Of a stretch of DNA of 64,000 bases, positions 26,427 through 35,089 are shown piece after piece. The position numbers and the translations under genes are program-made. The notes below the pieces were generated by a model. The model made no database searches. It had not been told where the DNA came from and worked only from the letters and a program-made list of their open reading frames with translations. The stretch covers positions 62,001 to 126,000 of the forward strand of contig DATKQM010000066.1 of the NCBI GenBank assembly GCA_035532735.1. The letters are read 5' to 3'. This DNA comes from Chersky-840 sp035532735 (GTDB lineage: Bacteria > Actinomycetota > Acidimicrobiia > Acidimicrobiales > UBA8190). Numbering within the stretch: the first letter of the stretch is position 1; every line of letters starts with the position of its first letter.

Positions 26427-27284
26427 TCAGGTCGGCGTGTCGTACTCCGACTGCTGGGCCTGTTTGTCCTTGGCTCGGGACTCGACGTCGCGCACGGCGG
26501 TTGCCACCACGTCGGGCGCGTCGCGGGGGACGAAGTGCCCGGTGCGAGCCACGGTCACGAGCTCGCTTCCGGCGATCGACGACGCGATGCTGACCGATAC
26601 CGACGGCAGGACCACGACGTCCCATGTACCCGATACCACTACCGTCGGGGCGCGCACCGAGGCGAGGGCGGACTCGACCGCCCCGATCTCTCGGACCAAG
26701 GTGCGTTGCTCGGCCACGAAGCTCCTCCACACCTGCCGGCCGCGCGCCGAGGACACCCGGTCATAGCGCTCGTCGGGCAATGTGGCCCGCAGCCATGCGA
26801 GCGCACCGTGCCGTTGGGCTCCGACCAGGTGACGCACGCGGGGCAGCACCTGTCCCAAGGTGAACAGCCCCGCCGCGCTCAGGACTTCGCCCATCACCGG
26901 CGCGGCCAGGAGGCGATCGAGCATGTTCAGGCTCTCGGCCCTTCCGATCGAACCCACCAGGACCAGCCCGGCCACGAGGTCGGGGCGACGCGCCGCGAGC
27001 TCGATGGCCACCCCACCGCCGTAGCTGTGCCCGACAACGGTGACCGGGCCGGCGTCGCGCTGGATCACCAGGGTGGCCAAGATCTCGGCGTTGCCTTCGA
27101 TGCTGAGGGTCTCCTCGCCACTGCGTCCATAACCAGGGCGGTCCACGATGAGCACGCGATGGTCCGTCAGTTTGGCCGCCACCTGGTCCCAGTCACTTCC
27201 GAGACCAGGTTGTCCATGGACGAAGAGGACCGGGGCGCCCCGGCCCCGGTCAACGACGAACGGAGGGCGCAAGGTGCTCGTCAT
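26427..27284 (-). CDS. Alpha/beta hydrolase
   Basis: 285-residue serine hydrolase fold: HGQPGLGSDW (oxyanion region), the nucleophile elbow GHSYGGG, a probable catalytic Asp in GTWDVVVLP, and the catalytic His in GHFVPRD. There is no signal peptide. The substrate is unknown; epoxide hydrolase, esterase or haloperoxidase-like roles are all compatible. The ATG at 27284 lies 35 bases inside the 3' end of the histidine kinase gene, so the two are probably translated from one message. Confidence 0.88.
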   Translation of the reverse strand: MTSTLRPPFVVDRGRGAPVLFVHGQPGLGSDWDQVAAKLTDHRVLIVDRPGYGRSGEETLSIEGNAEILATLVIQRDAGPVTVVGHSYGGGVAIELAARRPDLVAGLVLVGSIGRAESLNMLDRLLAAPVMGEVLSAAGLFTLGQVLPRVRHLVGAQRHGALAWLRATLPDERYDRVSSARGRQVWRSFVAEQRTLVREIGAVESALASVRAPTVVVSGTWDVVVLPSVSVSIASSIAGSELVTVARTGHFVPRDAPDVVATAVRDVESRAKDKQAQQSEYDTPT

Positions 27285-28881
27285 CCGCACCACCGGAACT
27301 GTCGGGCACGTCGGTCTCAGAGACGGTGGCGGTCTCAGAGACGGCGTCGGTGAGCGGGATCTCGACGAGGAACACCGATCCTGCCCTTGGCGCCGTGTCG
27401 ACCCGGGCACTCCCCCCATGGGCCGCGGCCAGGGCGGCCACGATCGAAAGGCCGAGCCCCGTGCCTTCACCGGTCCGGGACTCGTTGCCCCGGTAGAAGC
27501 GGTCAAAGACATGGACGGCCTGCTCGGCTTCGAGCCCGGGCCCTTCGTCGGCCACCTGCACGACGGCGTTGGGCCCGTCCCGGCCCACCTTCACGTGGAC
27601 GGGCGTGGCCGGCGGCGTGTGGACCACCGCATTCTGCAGGAGGTTGTCCACGATCTGACGTAGGCGAGCGGCGTCGCCTTGGACCACGATTGAGCCATCC
27701 TGGTCGAGGGTGATCGGTCTCCCGGTGTTGTTGATCCGGATGGAGTCGACGGCATGGGCGACCACCTGGCACAGATCGACAGGCTCGCGCGTGAGCGGTC
27801 GCCCTTGATCGAGGCGCGCCAAGAGGAGAAGGTCCTCGACCAACAGGCTCATCCGCGCCGCTTCACCCTCGATGCGCTCGGCGGCGCGGCGTCGCTCGTC
27901 CTCGGTGTCGAAGGCACCTTTCCGCAGCAGCTCGGCATATCCCCGGACCGATGTCAGAGGAGTCCGGAGCTCGTGCGAGGCGTCGGCGACGAATCTCCGC
28001 AAACGGTCCTCGGACGATGTCCGCTCGCGAAAGGCGGCTTCGATCTGGCTCAACATGCCGTTGAGGGCGCTCCCGAGGCGGCCCACCTCGCTGCGATCAT
28101 CAGCGCGCCGGATGCGGCGGGTGAGGTCACCGCCGGCGATGGCGCCGGCGGTCTCGGTCATGTCGTCGAGGGGCCTCAGTCCCAACCGGACGATCCACAG
28201 GGCCAGCAGCAACAAGGCGATGATCACCACGATCGACACGAACAGCTCCACGTGGGTCAGCGACGCCAACGTCTTGTCGGTGGGATCGAGGGAGATGGCG
28301 GTCACGAGGGTGCCGCCGGGCACAGCCACCGCCTGCAGCCGGTACTGCAAGCCCTGTGACCCCACGGCGGCAACGTCGATGGACCGGCTCTCGGGCGAAT
28401 AGGGCCCATGGTTCGTGCCGAAGACATGGGGTGCGGTGACGCGCTGGACGGGCAGCACCCGGGGCAGCACCGGAGCCGGGTCGGGGTTCCCGGCCAGGCC
28501 CGAAGGGACCCGGGCGATCACCGCTCCCGACGACGAGAGGACCTCCACGTAGGCGTCAGAGCTCAGCCGGGCGGCCAGGACCGAGCCGTTGAGACGCGGG
28601 TCCGGGGCCGGGACTCCCGTGAATCTCACAGGAGCCTTCGTGTTCAGTTCGGTGAGCCACTTCCCGGGGTGGGTGACCGGTGTCCGGTCCCCGGCCTTCA
28701 GGTCGCGTTGGTAGACCTGGCTGATGTAGCTGTAGGTCTGGTTCTGGGAGGCGTCGATCTGTTCGTCGAGCCTCCCGATGAGAAACGACCGCAGCGACGA
28801 CGACGTGACCAGATCGATCGTGATGAACCCCGCCACGAGCAGCAGCAGCATGCCCACCACGAGCCGGCGCCGCAGCGACAC
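27250..28881 (-). CDS. Sensor histidine kinase
   Basis: Membrane sensor kinase of 543 residues, built like the actinobacterial MprB/TrcS group. A first TM helix (about 9-28) and a second (about 233-255) bracket a periplasmic sensor region of about 200 residues. HAMP follows (LRPLDDMTETAGAIAGGDL), then the phosphoacceptor His in DASHELRTPLTS, N box LLQNAVVHTP, DEGPGLE and GTGLGLSIVAALAAAHGG. It is paired with the response regulator five bases upstream. The signal is unknown. Confidence 0.95.
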   Translation of the reverse strand: MSLRRRLVVGMLLLLVAGFITIDLVTSSSLRSFLIGRLDEQIDASQNQTYSYISQVYQRDLKAGDRTPVTHPGKWLTELNTKAPVRFTGVPAPDPRLNGSVLAARLSSDAYVEVLSSSGAVIARVPSGLAGNPDPAPVLPRVLPVQRVTAPHVFGTNHGPYSPESRSIDVAAVGSQGLQYRLQAVAVPGGTLVTAISLDPTDKTLASLTHVELFVSIVVIIALLLLALWIVRLGLRPLDDMTETAGAIAGGDLTRRIRRADDRSEVGRLGSALNGMLSQIEAAFRERTSSEDRLRRFVADASHELRTPLTSVRGYAELLRKGAFDTEDERRRAAERIEGEAARMSLLVEDLLLLARLDQGRPLTREPVDLCQVVAHAVDSIRINNTGRPITLDQDGSIVVQGDAARLRQIVDNLLQNAVVHTPPATPVHVKVGRDGPNAVVQVADEGPGLEAEQAVHVFDRFYRGNESRTGEGTGLGLSIVAALAAAHGGSARVDTAPRAGSVFLVEIPLTDAVSETATVSETDVPDSSGGADDEHLAPSVRR

Positions 28882-28886
28882 GGCGG

Positions 28887-29576
28887 CTACTCCCTGTCGC
28901 GCGGGAGCCTGAGGCTGTAACCCACCCCGCGGATGGTGTGAATCAACGGCGGGTCGACCTGGTCGATCTTCTTGCGGAGGTAGCTGATGTAGGTCTCGAC
29001 GATGTTGGGGTCACCGTCGAAGTCGCAATTCCAGACGTGATCGAGGATCTCGCTCTTCGACAGCACTCGGCGGGCGTTCTCGAGCATGTACCGCAACAGG
29101 TTGAATTCCGTGGCGGTCAATTCGACCAGGGTGTCGTGTCGCCACACCTCGTGGGTCTCGTCGTCCATCTCGAGGTCAGAGAACTGCAGTCGGTCGCTCT
29201 TCCTCGTCGGCGTGGTCCTGCGCAGCACGGCGTGAATGCGCGCCACCAGCTCGTCGAGGCTGAAGGGCTTGGTCACATAGTCGTCGCCGCCGAGGGTGAG
29301 CCCCCCGACCTTGTCCTCGGTGGCGTCGCGCGCCGTGAGGAAGAGCACCGGCGTCCGATTCCCCTGGGCCCGCATCCGCCGGCACACCTCGGTGCCCTCC
29401 ACGTCGGGGAGCATCACGTCCAACAGGACCAGGTCGTGGTGGCCCCGCTCGGCCAGGGTCATGGCGTCGCCGCCGGTGGCGGCAGTCTCGACGGAGAACC
29501 CCTCGAACCGCAGCGCCGCGCCCAGAAGGTCGGTGATATAGGGCTCGTCATCGACCACCAGGATCTTTGTCAACAT
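28887..29576 (-). CDS. OmpR/PhoB-family response regulator
   Basis: Receiver domain with the acidic pair (DDE at 9-11), phosphoacceptor Asp 53 (LLDVMLPD) and conserved Lys in VTKPFSL, followed by a winged-helix DNA-binding domain (LTATEFNLLRYM, YISYLRKKID, IHTIRGVGYSLR). The 229-residue length is standard. ATG at 29576 is chosen because GGAGGG lies six bases upstream; the GTG two codons earlier abuts that site. Partner of the downstream kinase; the target genes are unknown. Confidence 0.95.
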   Translation of the reverse strand: MLTKILVVDDEPYITDLLGAALRFEGFSVETAATGGDAMTLAERGHHDLVLLDVMLPDVEGTEVCRRMRAQGNRTPVLFLTARDATEDKVGGLTLGGDDYVTKPFSLDELVARIHAVLRRTTPTRKSDRLQFSDLEMDDETHEVWRHDTLVELTATEFNLLRYMLENARRVLSKSEILDHVWNCDFDGDPNIVETYISYLRKKIDQVDPPLIHTIRGVGYSLRLPRDRE

Positions 29577-29631
29577 GCTCACCCCTCCATGTTCTCAGAT
29601 GAAGGGGCCGGCCCGGCGGCCAGGGGCCTGC

Positions 29632-30390
29632 TCAGGCCACGACCCCCGTCCGGGCACGGTTGGCACCGCCCCGCACCAGGGCTCGCCCGGCCCGCTTGGC
29701 CGCCCACCAGGTCACGAGGAGCAGAGCTTCGACCACGATGTGCATCGACATCTTGGACTTTCCCTCCACCCGGTCCACGAACCGGATAGGCACCTCGACC
29801 ACTTGTCCACCGTGCTGGAGGACCTGATCGAGCATCTCGATCTGAAAGCCGTACCCCTCGGCTCGCACCGCCTTGAGATCGATGCGACGCAGTGCTTCGG
29901 CCCGATAAGCCCGGAACCCCGATGTGGAGTCAGAGACATGGAGACGCAGCAGCAGCGCGGCGTAGACGTTGCCGCCTTGCGAAAGAAGTCTCCGGTGCCA
30001 GCGCCAATTCGGGATCGACCCGCCCGGGATGTAGCGCGATCCCACGACGAGATCCACGCCCTCGAGGAGCGGGGCGATGAGGCTCGGAAGCGCTTCGGGC
30101 TCATGGGAAAGGTCTGCGTCCATCTCCACGAACGCCTCCCAACCCCGGTCGAGGCCCCACGCGAAGCCGGCGCGATAGGCGCTGCCCAGGCCGGCCTTGG
30201 CGGTACGCCGCAGGACGTCGATGTTGCCGACCACCTCGCCCAACTTCTCGGCCAGGTCGGCGGTGCCGTCGGGGCTCCCGTCATCGACCACCAGCACACC
30301 GGCCTCGGGCATGGCTGCCCGGATGCGCCGCAGGACGTGGTCGATGTTCTCCGCTTCGTTGTAGGTCGGCAGGACGACCAGGACGCGCAC
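29632..30390 (-). CDS. Polyprenol-phosphate mannosyltransferase (DPM1-like)
   Basis: GT2 glycosyltransferase that transfers mannose (or glucose) from GDP- or UDP-sugar to polyprenol phosphate on the inner face of the membrane. The 252 residues show VVLPTYNEAENI, VVDDGSPDGTAD, the metal-binding MDADLSHEPE and GSRYIPGGSI. It corresponds to the soluble catalytic domain of mycobacterial Ppm1, without TM anchors and without the fused apolipoprotein N-acyltransferase domain. TAGGCT six bases before the GTG suggests a leaderless transcript. Confidence 0.9.
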   Translation of the reverse strand: MRVLVVLPTYNEAENIDHVLRRIRAAMPEAGVLVVDDGSPDGTADLAEKLGEVVGNIDVLRRTAKAGLGSAYRAGFAWGLDRGWEAFVEMDADLSHEPEALPSLIAPLLEGVDLVVGSRYIPGGSIPNWRWHRRLLSQGGNVYAALLLRLHVSDSTSGFRAYRAEALRRIDLKAVRAEGYGFQIEMLDQVLQHGGQVVEVPIRFVDRVEGKSKMSMHIVVEALLLVTWWAAKRAGRALVRGGANRARTGVVA

Positions 30391-30396
30391 GACGGC

Positions 30397-30402
30397 AGCC
30401 TA
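30397..30402 (-). promoter_or_regulatory. Putative leaderless-type -10 of the mannosyltransferase gene
   Basis: TAGGCT on the minus strand ends six bases before the GTG at 30390. It overlaps the last codons and stop of the upstream AI-2E-family gene. Confidence 0.5.
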
Positions 30403-31560
30403 GGGGACCGCCGTGGGGCCGCCGGTGCCCCCCACGACCTCCAACTGCGCCTCGGGCGCGCTCGATCGCCACAGCTCCCGGACGATCACCTGGATCGACC
30501 CGGCGACGGGGATGGCGAGGAGTGTGCCCACGAACCCTCCGAAGAACCCACCGACCAGGTCGCCGATGTTGGCCCCGACCAAGATGGCGATGAGCACCAG
30601 GAGGGGGTTGATCCGCACCGTCCTGCTCATCACGATCGGGTTCAGGACGTGGTTCTCGATCTGGGTGTAGGCAAGGAAGATGACGGCGAAGATGATGGCG
30701 GCGTTAACCGAGTGGAACAGCACGAAGATGCCGGTGGGAATGCCCGCCACCGCCCCACCGACCAGAGGCAGGAAGTCGAAGAGCGCCACCCACAACGCCC
30801 ACAGCAGGGCGTAGGGAACACCCAGCGACACCAGGGTCACGAAGACCACGACCCCGGCGATGATCGAGGTGATGAAGTTGCCGAGCATGAACCCGGTGAC
30901 CGACCGGGTGACTTCTCCCGCGATCCTGGTGACCCGCCCGGCGCGCTCGGGGGCCATGAACCGCATGACGCCCACACGCAGCTTGGGCCCCTCGAGGAGG
31001 AGGAGAAGGACGAGGATGAACACGACGAAGAGGTCGAAGCCGACCGTGAGCGCGCCGGCCCCGACCTTCAGTGCTGGCTTGGACAGGTTCTTGGCGTAAC
31101 TCTGCAACTTGGGGAGGTTCTGCTGGACCCAGTGCTGGACGTGGTACTGCCGCACCAAATGCCCGATATAGCCCTTGCCGTGCTCGGCGCTCTTCACGTA
31201 GCTCGGGAGTTTCGAGATCAGATGGGTGAGCCCATTGGCGAGTGGGTACCCGAACGAATAGGCGAGACCCGAGAACACGAGCACGGCGAACACCGTCACG
31301 ATGCTCACGGCGTAACCCCGTCGGCGCACCCCCACCCGTTGCAGGAGCACCACCAAGGGGTTCAGGAGCAGGGCGATGAACCCCGCCACCGCGATGAGCA
31401 GGAGGATCTCGCGAAGTTTGTAGATGACCTTCCCGGCGAGGATCGTGGTCACCACCACGCCGACGGCGATCAAGATGGCCTGGAGAGGGACGTGGCGTTC
31501 GTCGGACCACTCCCAAAGCCGGCCGCGCCGGGTCACAGGGGGTGAAGGGATATCCGACAT
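30400..31560 (-). CDS. AI-2E-family (PerM/YdiK-type) transporter
   Basis: Polytopic membrane protein of about 386 residues with the family layout: a cluster of N-terminal helices (VPLQAILIAVGVVVTTIL, ILLLIAVAGFIALLLNPLVVLL, SIVTVFAVLVFSGLAYSFG), a long helical extracytoplasmic region, and C-terminal helices including LWALWVALFDFLPLVGG and NHVLNPIVMSRTVRINPL, a highly conserved family segment. Members are putative exporters or Na+/H+ antiporters; the substrate here is unknown. ATG 31560 has GGAGG close upstream; ATG 31572 is an alternative. Confidence 0.88.
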   Translation of the reverse strand: MSDIPSPPVTRRGRLWEWSDERHVPLQAILIAVGVVVTTILAGKVIYKLREILLLIAVAGFIALLLNPLVVLLQRVGVRRRGYAVSIVTVFAVLVFSGLAYSFGYPLANGLTHLISKLPSYVKSAEHGKGYIGHLVRQYHVQHWVQQNLPKLQSYAKNLSKPALKVGAGALTVGFDLFVVFILVLLLLLEGPKLRVGVMRFMAPERAGRVTRIAGEVTRSVTGFMLGNFITSIIAGVVVFVTLVSLGVPYALLWALWVALFDFLPLVGGAVAGIPTGIFVLFHSVNAAIIFAVIFLAYTQIENHVLNPIVMSRTVRINPLLVLIAILVGANIGDLVGGFFGGFVGTLLAIPVAGSIQVIVRELWRSSAPEAQLEVVGGTGGPTAVP

Positions 31561-31659
31561 CCCCTCCAGCATGGCAGCCCGACTCTTGCCGACCGCGGCA
31601 ACGGCGACGGCGCCGGAGCGCCCCGGATTGGCCCGTCTCGGGGCCTCTGACGTGGAAGC

Positions 31660-32781
31660 ATGGCTCCGATGGAGGCGGGAACCGAGGTCGCCCCTCGGCG
31701 GAGGCGGGTGCACAGACAGGTCAAGTGGGGGCTCTACGCGGTCGGGCTGTTCCTCATCCTCGAGTACCTGGTCCTCCCCCAGATCGCCGGTGCCCGCAAG
31801 TCCTTGAACCAGCTGGGCAAGATCAACTTCGCCTACGTGATCGCCGGCGTCGTGCTCGAAGCGGCGTCGCTCGTGTCCTACAGCCAGCTCACCCACACCG
31901 TGTTGCACCACGGGGGCCCGCATCGGTCGCGGCTGTTGCGGATCAACCTCTCGAGCTTGTCGGTGAGCCACATCATGCCGGGGGGCACCGCTCCGGGCAC
32001 CGCCGTGGCCTTCCGCCTCCTCACCCAGTCAGGCGTGTCGGGAGCCGACGCCGGCTTCGCGCTGGGCATGCAGGGTGTGGGGTCCGCTCTCGTGCTGAAC
32101 TCGATCTTGTGGCTGGCACTGCTCGTGTCGGTCTTCGCGCATGGCTACAACCCGCTCTACGCCGTAGCGGCCGGAGCCGGAGTCGTGCTCATGGGCCTCG
32201 TGGCGGGAGTGGTGCTGGCCCTCACCCGGGGACGCCACCGGTCGATCGAGATCTGCCGACGTTGGGCGACACACATCCCGTTCCTCGACGGCGACAAGCT
32301 CGCCATCCAGACCCAGCGCGTCGCCGATCGGCTCGGCCATTTCCTCGCCGAGCCGCAGGTCCTCCGCCGCGCCATCGGGTGGGCAGCGGCATTCTGGTTG
32401 CTCGACGCCGCCTCGCTGTTCGTCTTCATCGCCGCGCTCGGGACCATCGTCTCGCCCATCGACCTGCTCGTGGCGTATGGCCTGGCCCAGGTCCTGGCGG
32501 TCATCCCGATCACGCCCTCGGGCCTCGGCGTGGTCGAAGGCGTCCTCATTCCCACCTTGACCGGCTTCGGCGTGCCCCAAGAAGCCGCCCTGCTCGGTGT
32601 CCTCGGCTACCGCCTCGTCAACTTCTGGCTGCCCATCCCGGTCGGGGGCATCGCCTATCTGTCGCTGCGGTTCTCGGGCGAGGGTTGGCGCCAACGCCTG
32701 CGCCACGCGCGCGACGAAGTCGTCTCGCTCGAGGAGGACGCGGTACGACGCGCCCCTGACACGCTCTCCCCGGAGTGCTGA
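31660..32781 (+). CDS. YbhN/lysylphosphatidylglycerol synthase TM-region family protein
   Basis: Integral membrane protein of 373 residues with about eight TM helices, resembling the flippase-like TM domain of MprF and related UPF0104 proteins. Diagnostic segments are SHIMPGGTAPGTA, a conserved Pro/Gly patch after the third helix, and VIPITPSGLGVVEGVLI near the C-terminal third. No lysyl-transferase domain is fused, so a role in lipid translocation is inferred from family only. It converges with ppk; the gap carries two short stem-loops. Confidence 0.85.
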   Translation: MAPMEAGTEVAPRRRRVHRQVKWGLYAVGLFLILEYLVLPQIAGARKSLNQLGKINFAYVIAGVVLEAASLVSYSQLTHTVLHHGGPHRSRLLRINLSSLSVSHIMPGGTAPGTAVAFRLLTQSGVSGADAGFALGMQGVGSALVLNSILWLALLVSVFAHGYNPLYAVAAGAGVVLMGLVAGVVLALTRGRHRSIEICRRWATHIPFLDGDKLAIQTQRVADRLGHFLAEPQVLRRAIGWAAAFWLLDAASLFVFIAALGTIVSPIDLLVAYGLAQVLAVIPITPSGLGVVEGVLIPTLTGFGVPQEAALLGVLGYRLVNFWLPIPVGGIAYLSLRFSGEGWRQRLRHARDEVVSLEEDAVRRAPDTLSPEC

Positions 32782-32829
32782 GAGCGCAGCACCTCGACAA
32801 GGCGCGGCGAAGCGCTAGCCGGCCGCGCC
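32775..32829. terminator. Two stem-loops between convergent YbhN-like and ppk genes
   Basis: GTGCTG/CAGCAC (32775-32792, loop six) spans the first gene's stop codon, and GGCGCGG/CCGCGCC (32801-32829, loop 15) spans the ppk stop. There is no U-tract. Possible bidirectional terminator. Confidence 0.35.
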
Positions 32830-35004
32830 GAGGGTGTCGGCTTCGCGGCGGCGCCGGGCCCGGTCCCGGGCCAGCTCCTGGAGCCGGCGTTGCGCACTCG
32901 TGCCCTCCACCGTGGGCACCCTGGTCCAAACACCATTGGAGCCGAGCACCCAGGAATTGGTGTCGTCGACCAGGTTGAGGTCGAGCACCTCGAGCAGCCG
33001 GGCCTGGAGCTCGGGGTCGAGCACCGGTGCCAGGACCTCGATGCGGCGATCGAGGTTGCGCTCCATGAGATCGGCGGACCCCATGAGCACCGTGAGGGGC
33101 CGGGTGCCGGTGCCACCGAATCGGTAGATGCGCGAATGCTCGAGGAAGCGGCCCACGATGGACCGCACCCGGATCGTGTCCGACAACCCCGGCACACCGG
33201 GACGGAGGTTGCAGACGCCGCGCACCACGAGATCGATGGGGACTCCCGCCACCGAGGCTCGATAGAGCGAGTCGATGACGTCGGGGTCGGTCAACCCGTT
33301 CACCTTGATGGCGATCCGGCCGTCGGGACCGGCGCGCCCCTCTTCCTCGATGAACTCGGTGATGCGCTGGCGCAGCGCCATGGGGGCGACCACGAGCTTG
33401 CGGTAGCGCGCGTACCGGCTGTAGCCGGTGAGGAAGTTGAAGAGGTCGCCGACATCGGCGCCGAGATCGGCGTCAGCCGAGAGCAGACCGAGGTCCTCGT
33501 ACTGCCGGGCCGTGCGGGGGTTGTAGTTCCCGGTGCCGATGTGGCAGTAGCGCCGGATCCCGTCCTCCTCGCGGCGCACCACCAACGCAGCCTTGGAGTG
33601 CGTCTTCAGGCCCACGAGGCCATACACCACATGGACGCCCGCTTCCTCGAGGGCCCGGGCCCAGGAGATGTTGGCCTGCTCGTCGAAGCGCGCCTTGAGC
33701 TCCACCACGGCGGCAACCTGCTTGCCCGCCTCGGCGGCCTGGATCAGCGAGGCGGCGATGGGGCTGTCTCCAGAAGTCCGGTACAGCGTCTGCTTGATGG
33801 CGAGCACGTCGGGGTCCGCCGCGGCCTGGGCGATGAAGAGCTCGACCGACGTGGCGAAGGAGTCGTAGGGGTGATGGACGAGGACGTCGCGCTCGCGCAG
33901 CACCGCGAAGAGATCGGCGGGCTCGTTCCCTGCGTTGGCGAGTCGCGGCGGGGTCATGGGGGCCCACGCCTGCTCGTGGAGGTCAGGTCGGTCGAGCTCG
34001 TAGACACCCCACAGCGTCCCGAGGTCCAGCGGCGCCTCGATGGCGTAGCGGTCGCCGGGCCCGAGGTCGAGCTCGTGGACCAGCATGTCGCGCATGTCGT
34101 CGGAGATCTCCGCCGCCACCTCGAGACGCACGGCCCGCCCGAAACGGCGCCGGCGCAGCTCCATCTCGACGGCGGCCAACAGGTCGTCGGCCTCGTCCTC
34201 GTCGAGGACGAGATCGGCGTTGCGGGTCACCCGGAACGCGTAGTGCTCCCCGATCACCATGTCAGGGAACAACCTCGCCAGTTGCGCTGCGATGATCTGC
34301 TCGAGGGCCACGAACCGCTCGCCGTCGGGCATGACCACGAAACGCGGCAGGAGGGGCGGGACCTTCACCCGGGCCACCCGTTCGACTCCGGTGATGGGAT
34401 CACCCACCCGCACGATCAGGTTGAGCGACAAGTTGGAGATGTAGGGGAAGGGGTGGCCGGGGTCCACCGACAACGGAGTGAGCACCGGGAAGATCTGGTG
34501 ACTGAAAACCTCGGTGAGGTGCTCGCGATCAGCATCGTCGAGCGAGGACCAGTCCGCCACCCGGACCCCGACTTCGGCCAACGCGGGCACGACGGAGTCG
34601 AGGAAGATCCGCGATTGCCGGTCGACGAGCTCGGTCACCCGCTCGCCGATGGCGCGCAGTGCCTCGCTCGGACGCAGACCGTCGGCCGATCGGGTCCGCA
34701 ACCCGGCGTCCACCTGGTCCTTCAGTCCGGCTACCCGGACCTGGAAGAACTCATCGAGGCCTTCGGAGAAGATGGCGAGGAACTTCACCCTCTCGAGCAG
34801 CGGGACCCGTTCGTCGTCGGCGAGCTCGAGCAGCCTGGCCCCGAATTCGAGCCACGAAAGCTCCCGATTGGAGAAGCGCTCCGGGCCCCGCGCCGTGACG
34901 GCGTCCTCCTCCCCGACCGGGGAGAGAGTCGTCGTCGCTTCACCCACCGTGAGCCCGGAGGGAGCGGCCATGCTGGCGCCACGCGCCGATTCGGAGGCCC
35001 GCAT
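32815..35004 (-). CDS. ppk1: Polyphosphate kinase 1
   Basis: Reversible polymerisation of ATP gamma-phosphate into inorganic polyphosphate. The 729 residues cover all four PPK1 domains: N-terminal (FSNRELSWLEFGARLLE), head, and the two catalytic phospholipase-D-like domains. The phosphorylated His corresponds to 469 (GLKTHSKAAL), followed by CHIGTGNYNPRTARQYEDLGL (His 488) and GRFLEHSRIYRF. A TACCCT hexamer lies nine bases before this ATG and six before an in-frame TTG at 35007, which may be the real start. It is divergent from ftsW, with both promoters in 85 bases. Confidence 0.96.
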   Translation of the reverse strand: MRASESARGASMAAPSGLTVGEATTTLSPVGEEDAVTARGPERFSNRELSWLEFGARLLELADDERVPLLERVKFLAIFSEGLDEFFQVRVAGLKDQVDAGLRTRSADGLRPSEALRAIGERVTELVDRQSRIFLDSVVPALAEVGVRVADWSSLDDADREHLTEVFSHQIFPVLTPLSVDPGHPFPYISNLSLNLIVRVGDPITGVERVARVKVPPLLPRFVVMPDGERFVALEQIIAAQLARLFPDMVIGEHYAFRVTRNADLVLDEDEADDLLAAVEMELRRRRFGRAVRLEVAAEISDDMRDMLVHELDLGPGDRYAIEAPLDLGTLWGVYELDRPDLHEQAWAPMTPPRLANAGNEPADLFAVLRERDVLVHHPYDSFATSVELFIAQAAADPDVLAIKQTLYRTSGDSPIAASLIQAAEAGKQVAAVVELKARFDEQANISWARALEEAGVHVVYGLVGLKTHSKAALVVRREEDGIRRYCHIGTGNYNPRTARQYEDLGLLSADADLGADVGDLFNFLTGYSRYARYRKLVVAPMALRQRITEFIEEEGRAGPDGRIAIKVNGLTDPDVIDSLYRASVAGVPIDLVVRGVCNLRPGVPGLSDTIRVRSIVGRFLEHSRIYRFGGTGTRPLTVLMGSADLMERNLDRRIEVLAPVLDPELQARLLEVLDLNLVDDTNSWVLGSNGVWTRVPTVEGTSAQRRLQELARDRARRRREADTLGAAG

Positions 35005-35013
35005 CAAACATCC

Positions 35014-35019
35014 AGGGTA
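35014..35019 (-). promoter_or_regulatory. Putative -10 of ppk1
   Basis: TACCCT on the minus strand, six bases from TTG 35007 and nine from ATG 35004. Confidence 0.4.
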
Positions 35020-35076
35020 CCGCCGGTGACCGCCCCACTGGGTTCCAGGTGCCGGGGTCGGACCGAGACTCCCCAG

Positions 35077-35082
35077 TAGGCT
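35077..35082 (+). promoter_or_regulatory. Putative leaderless-type -10 of the FtsW-like gene
   Basis: TAGGCT ends seven bases before the GTG at 35090. Confidence 0.5.
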
Positions 35083-35089
35083 CGACCCG

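Noticed and set aside
29575..31545. Long plus-strand ORF of 656 codons
   Set aside because: It is antisense to the mannosyltransferase and AI-2E-family genes, which have clear homology; its His/Asp/Glu-rich product is the usual shadow of a GC-rich gene.
32890..35079. Plus-strand ORF of 729 codons
   Set aside because: Antisense shadow of ppk1.
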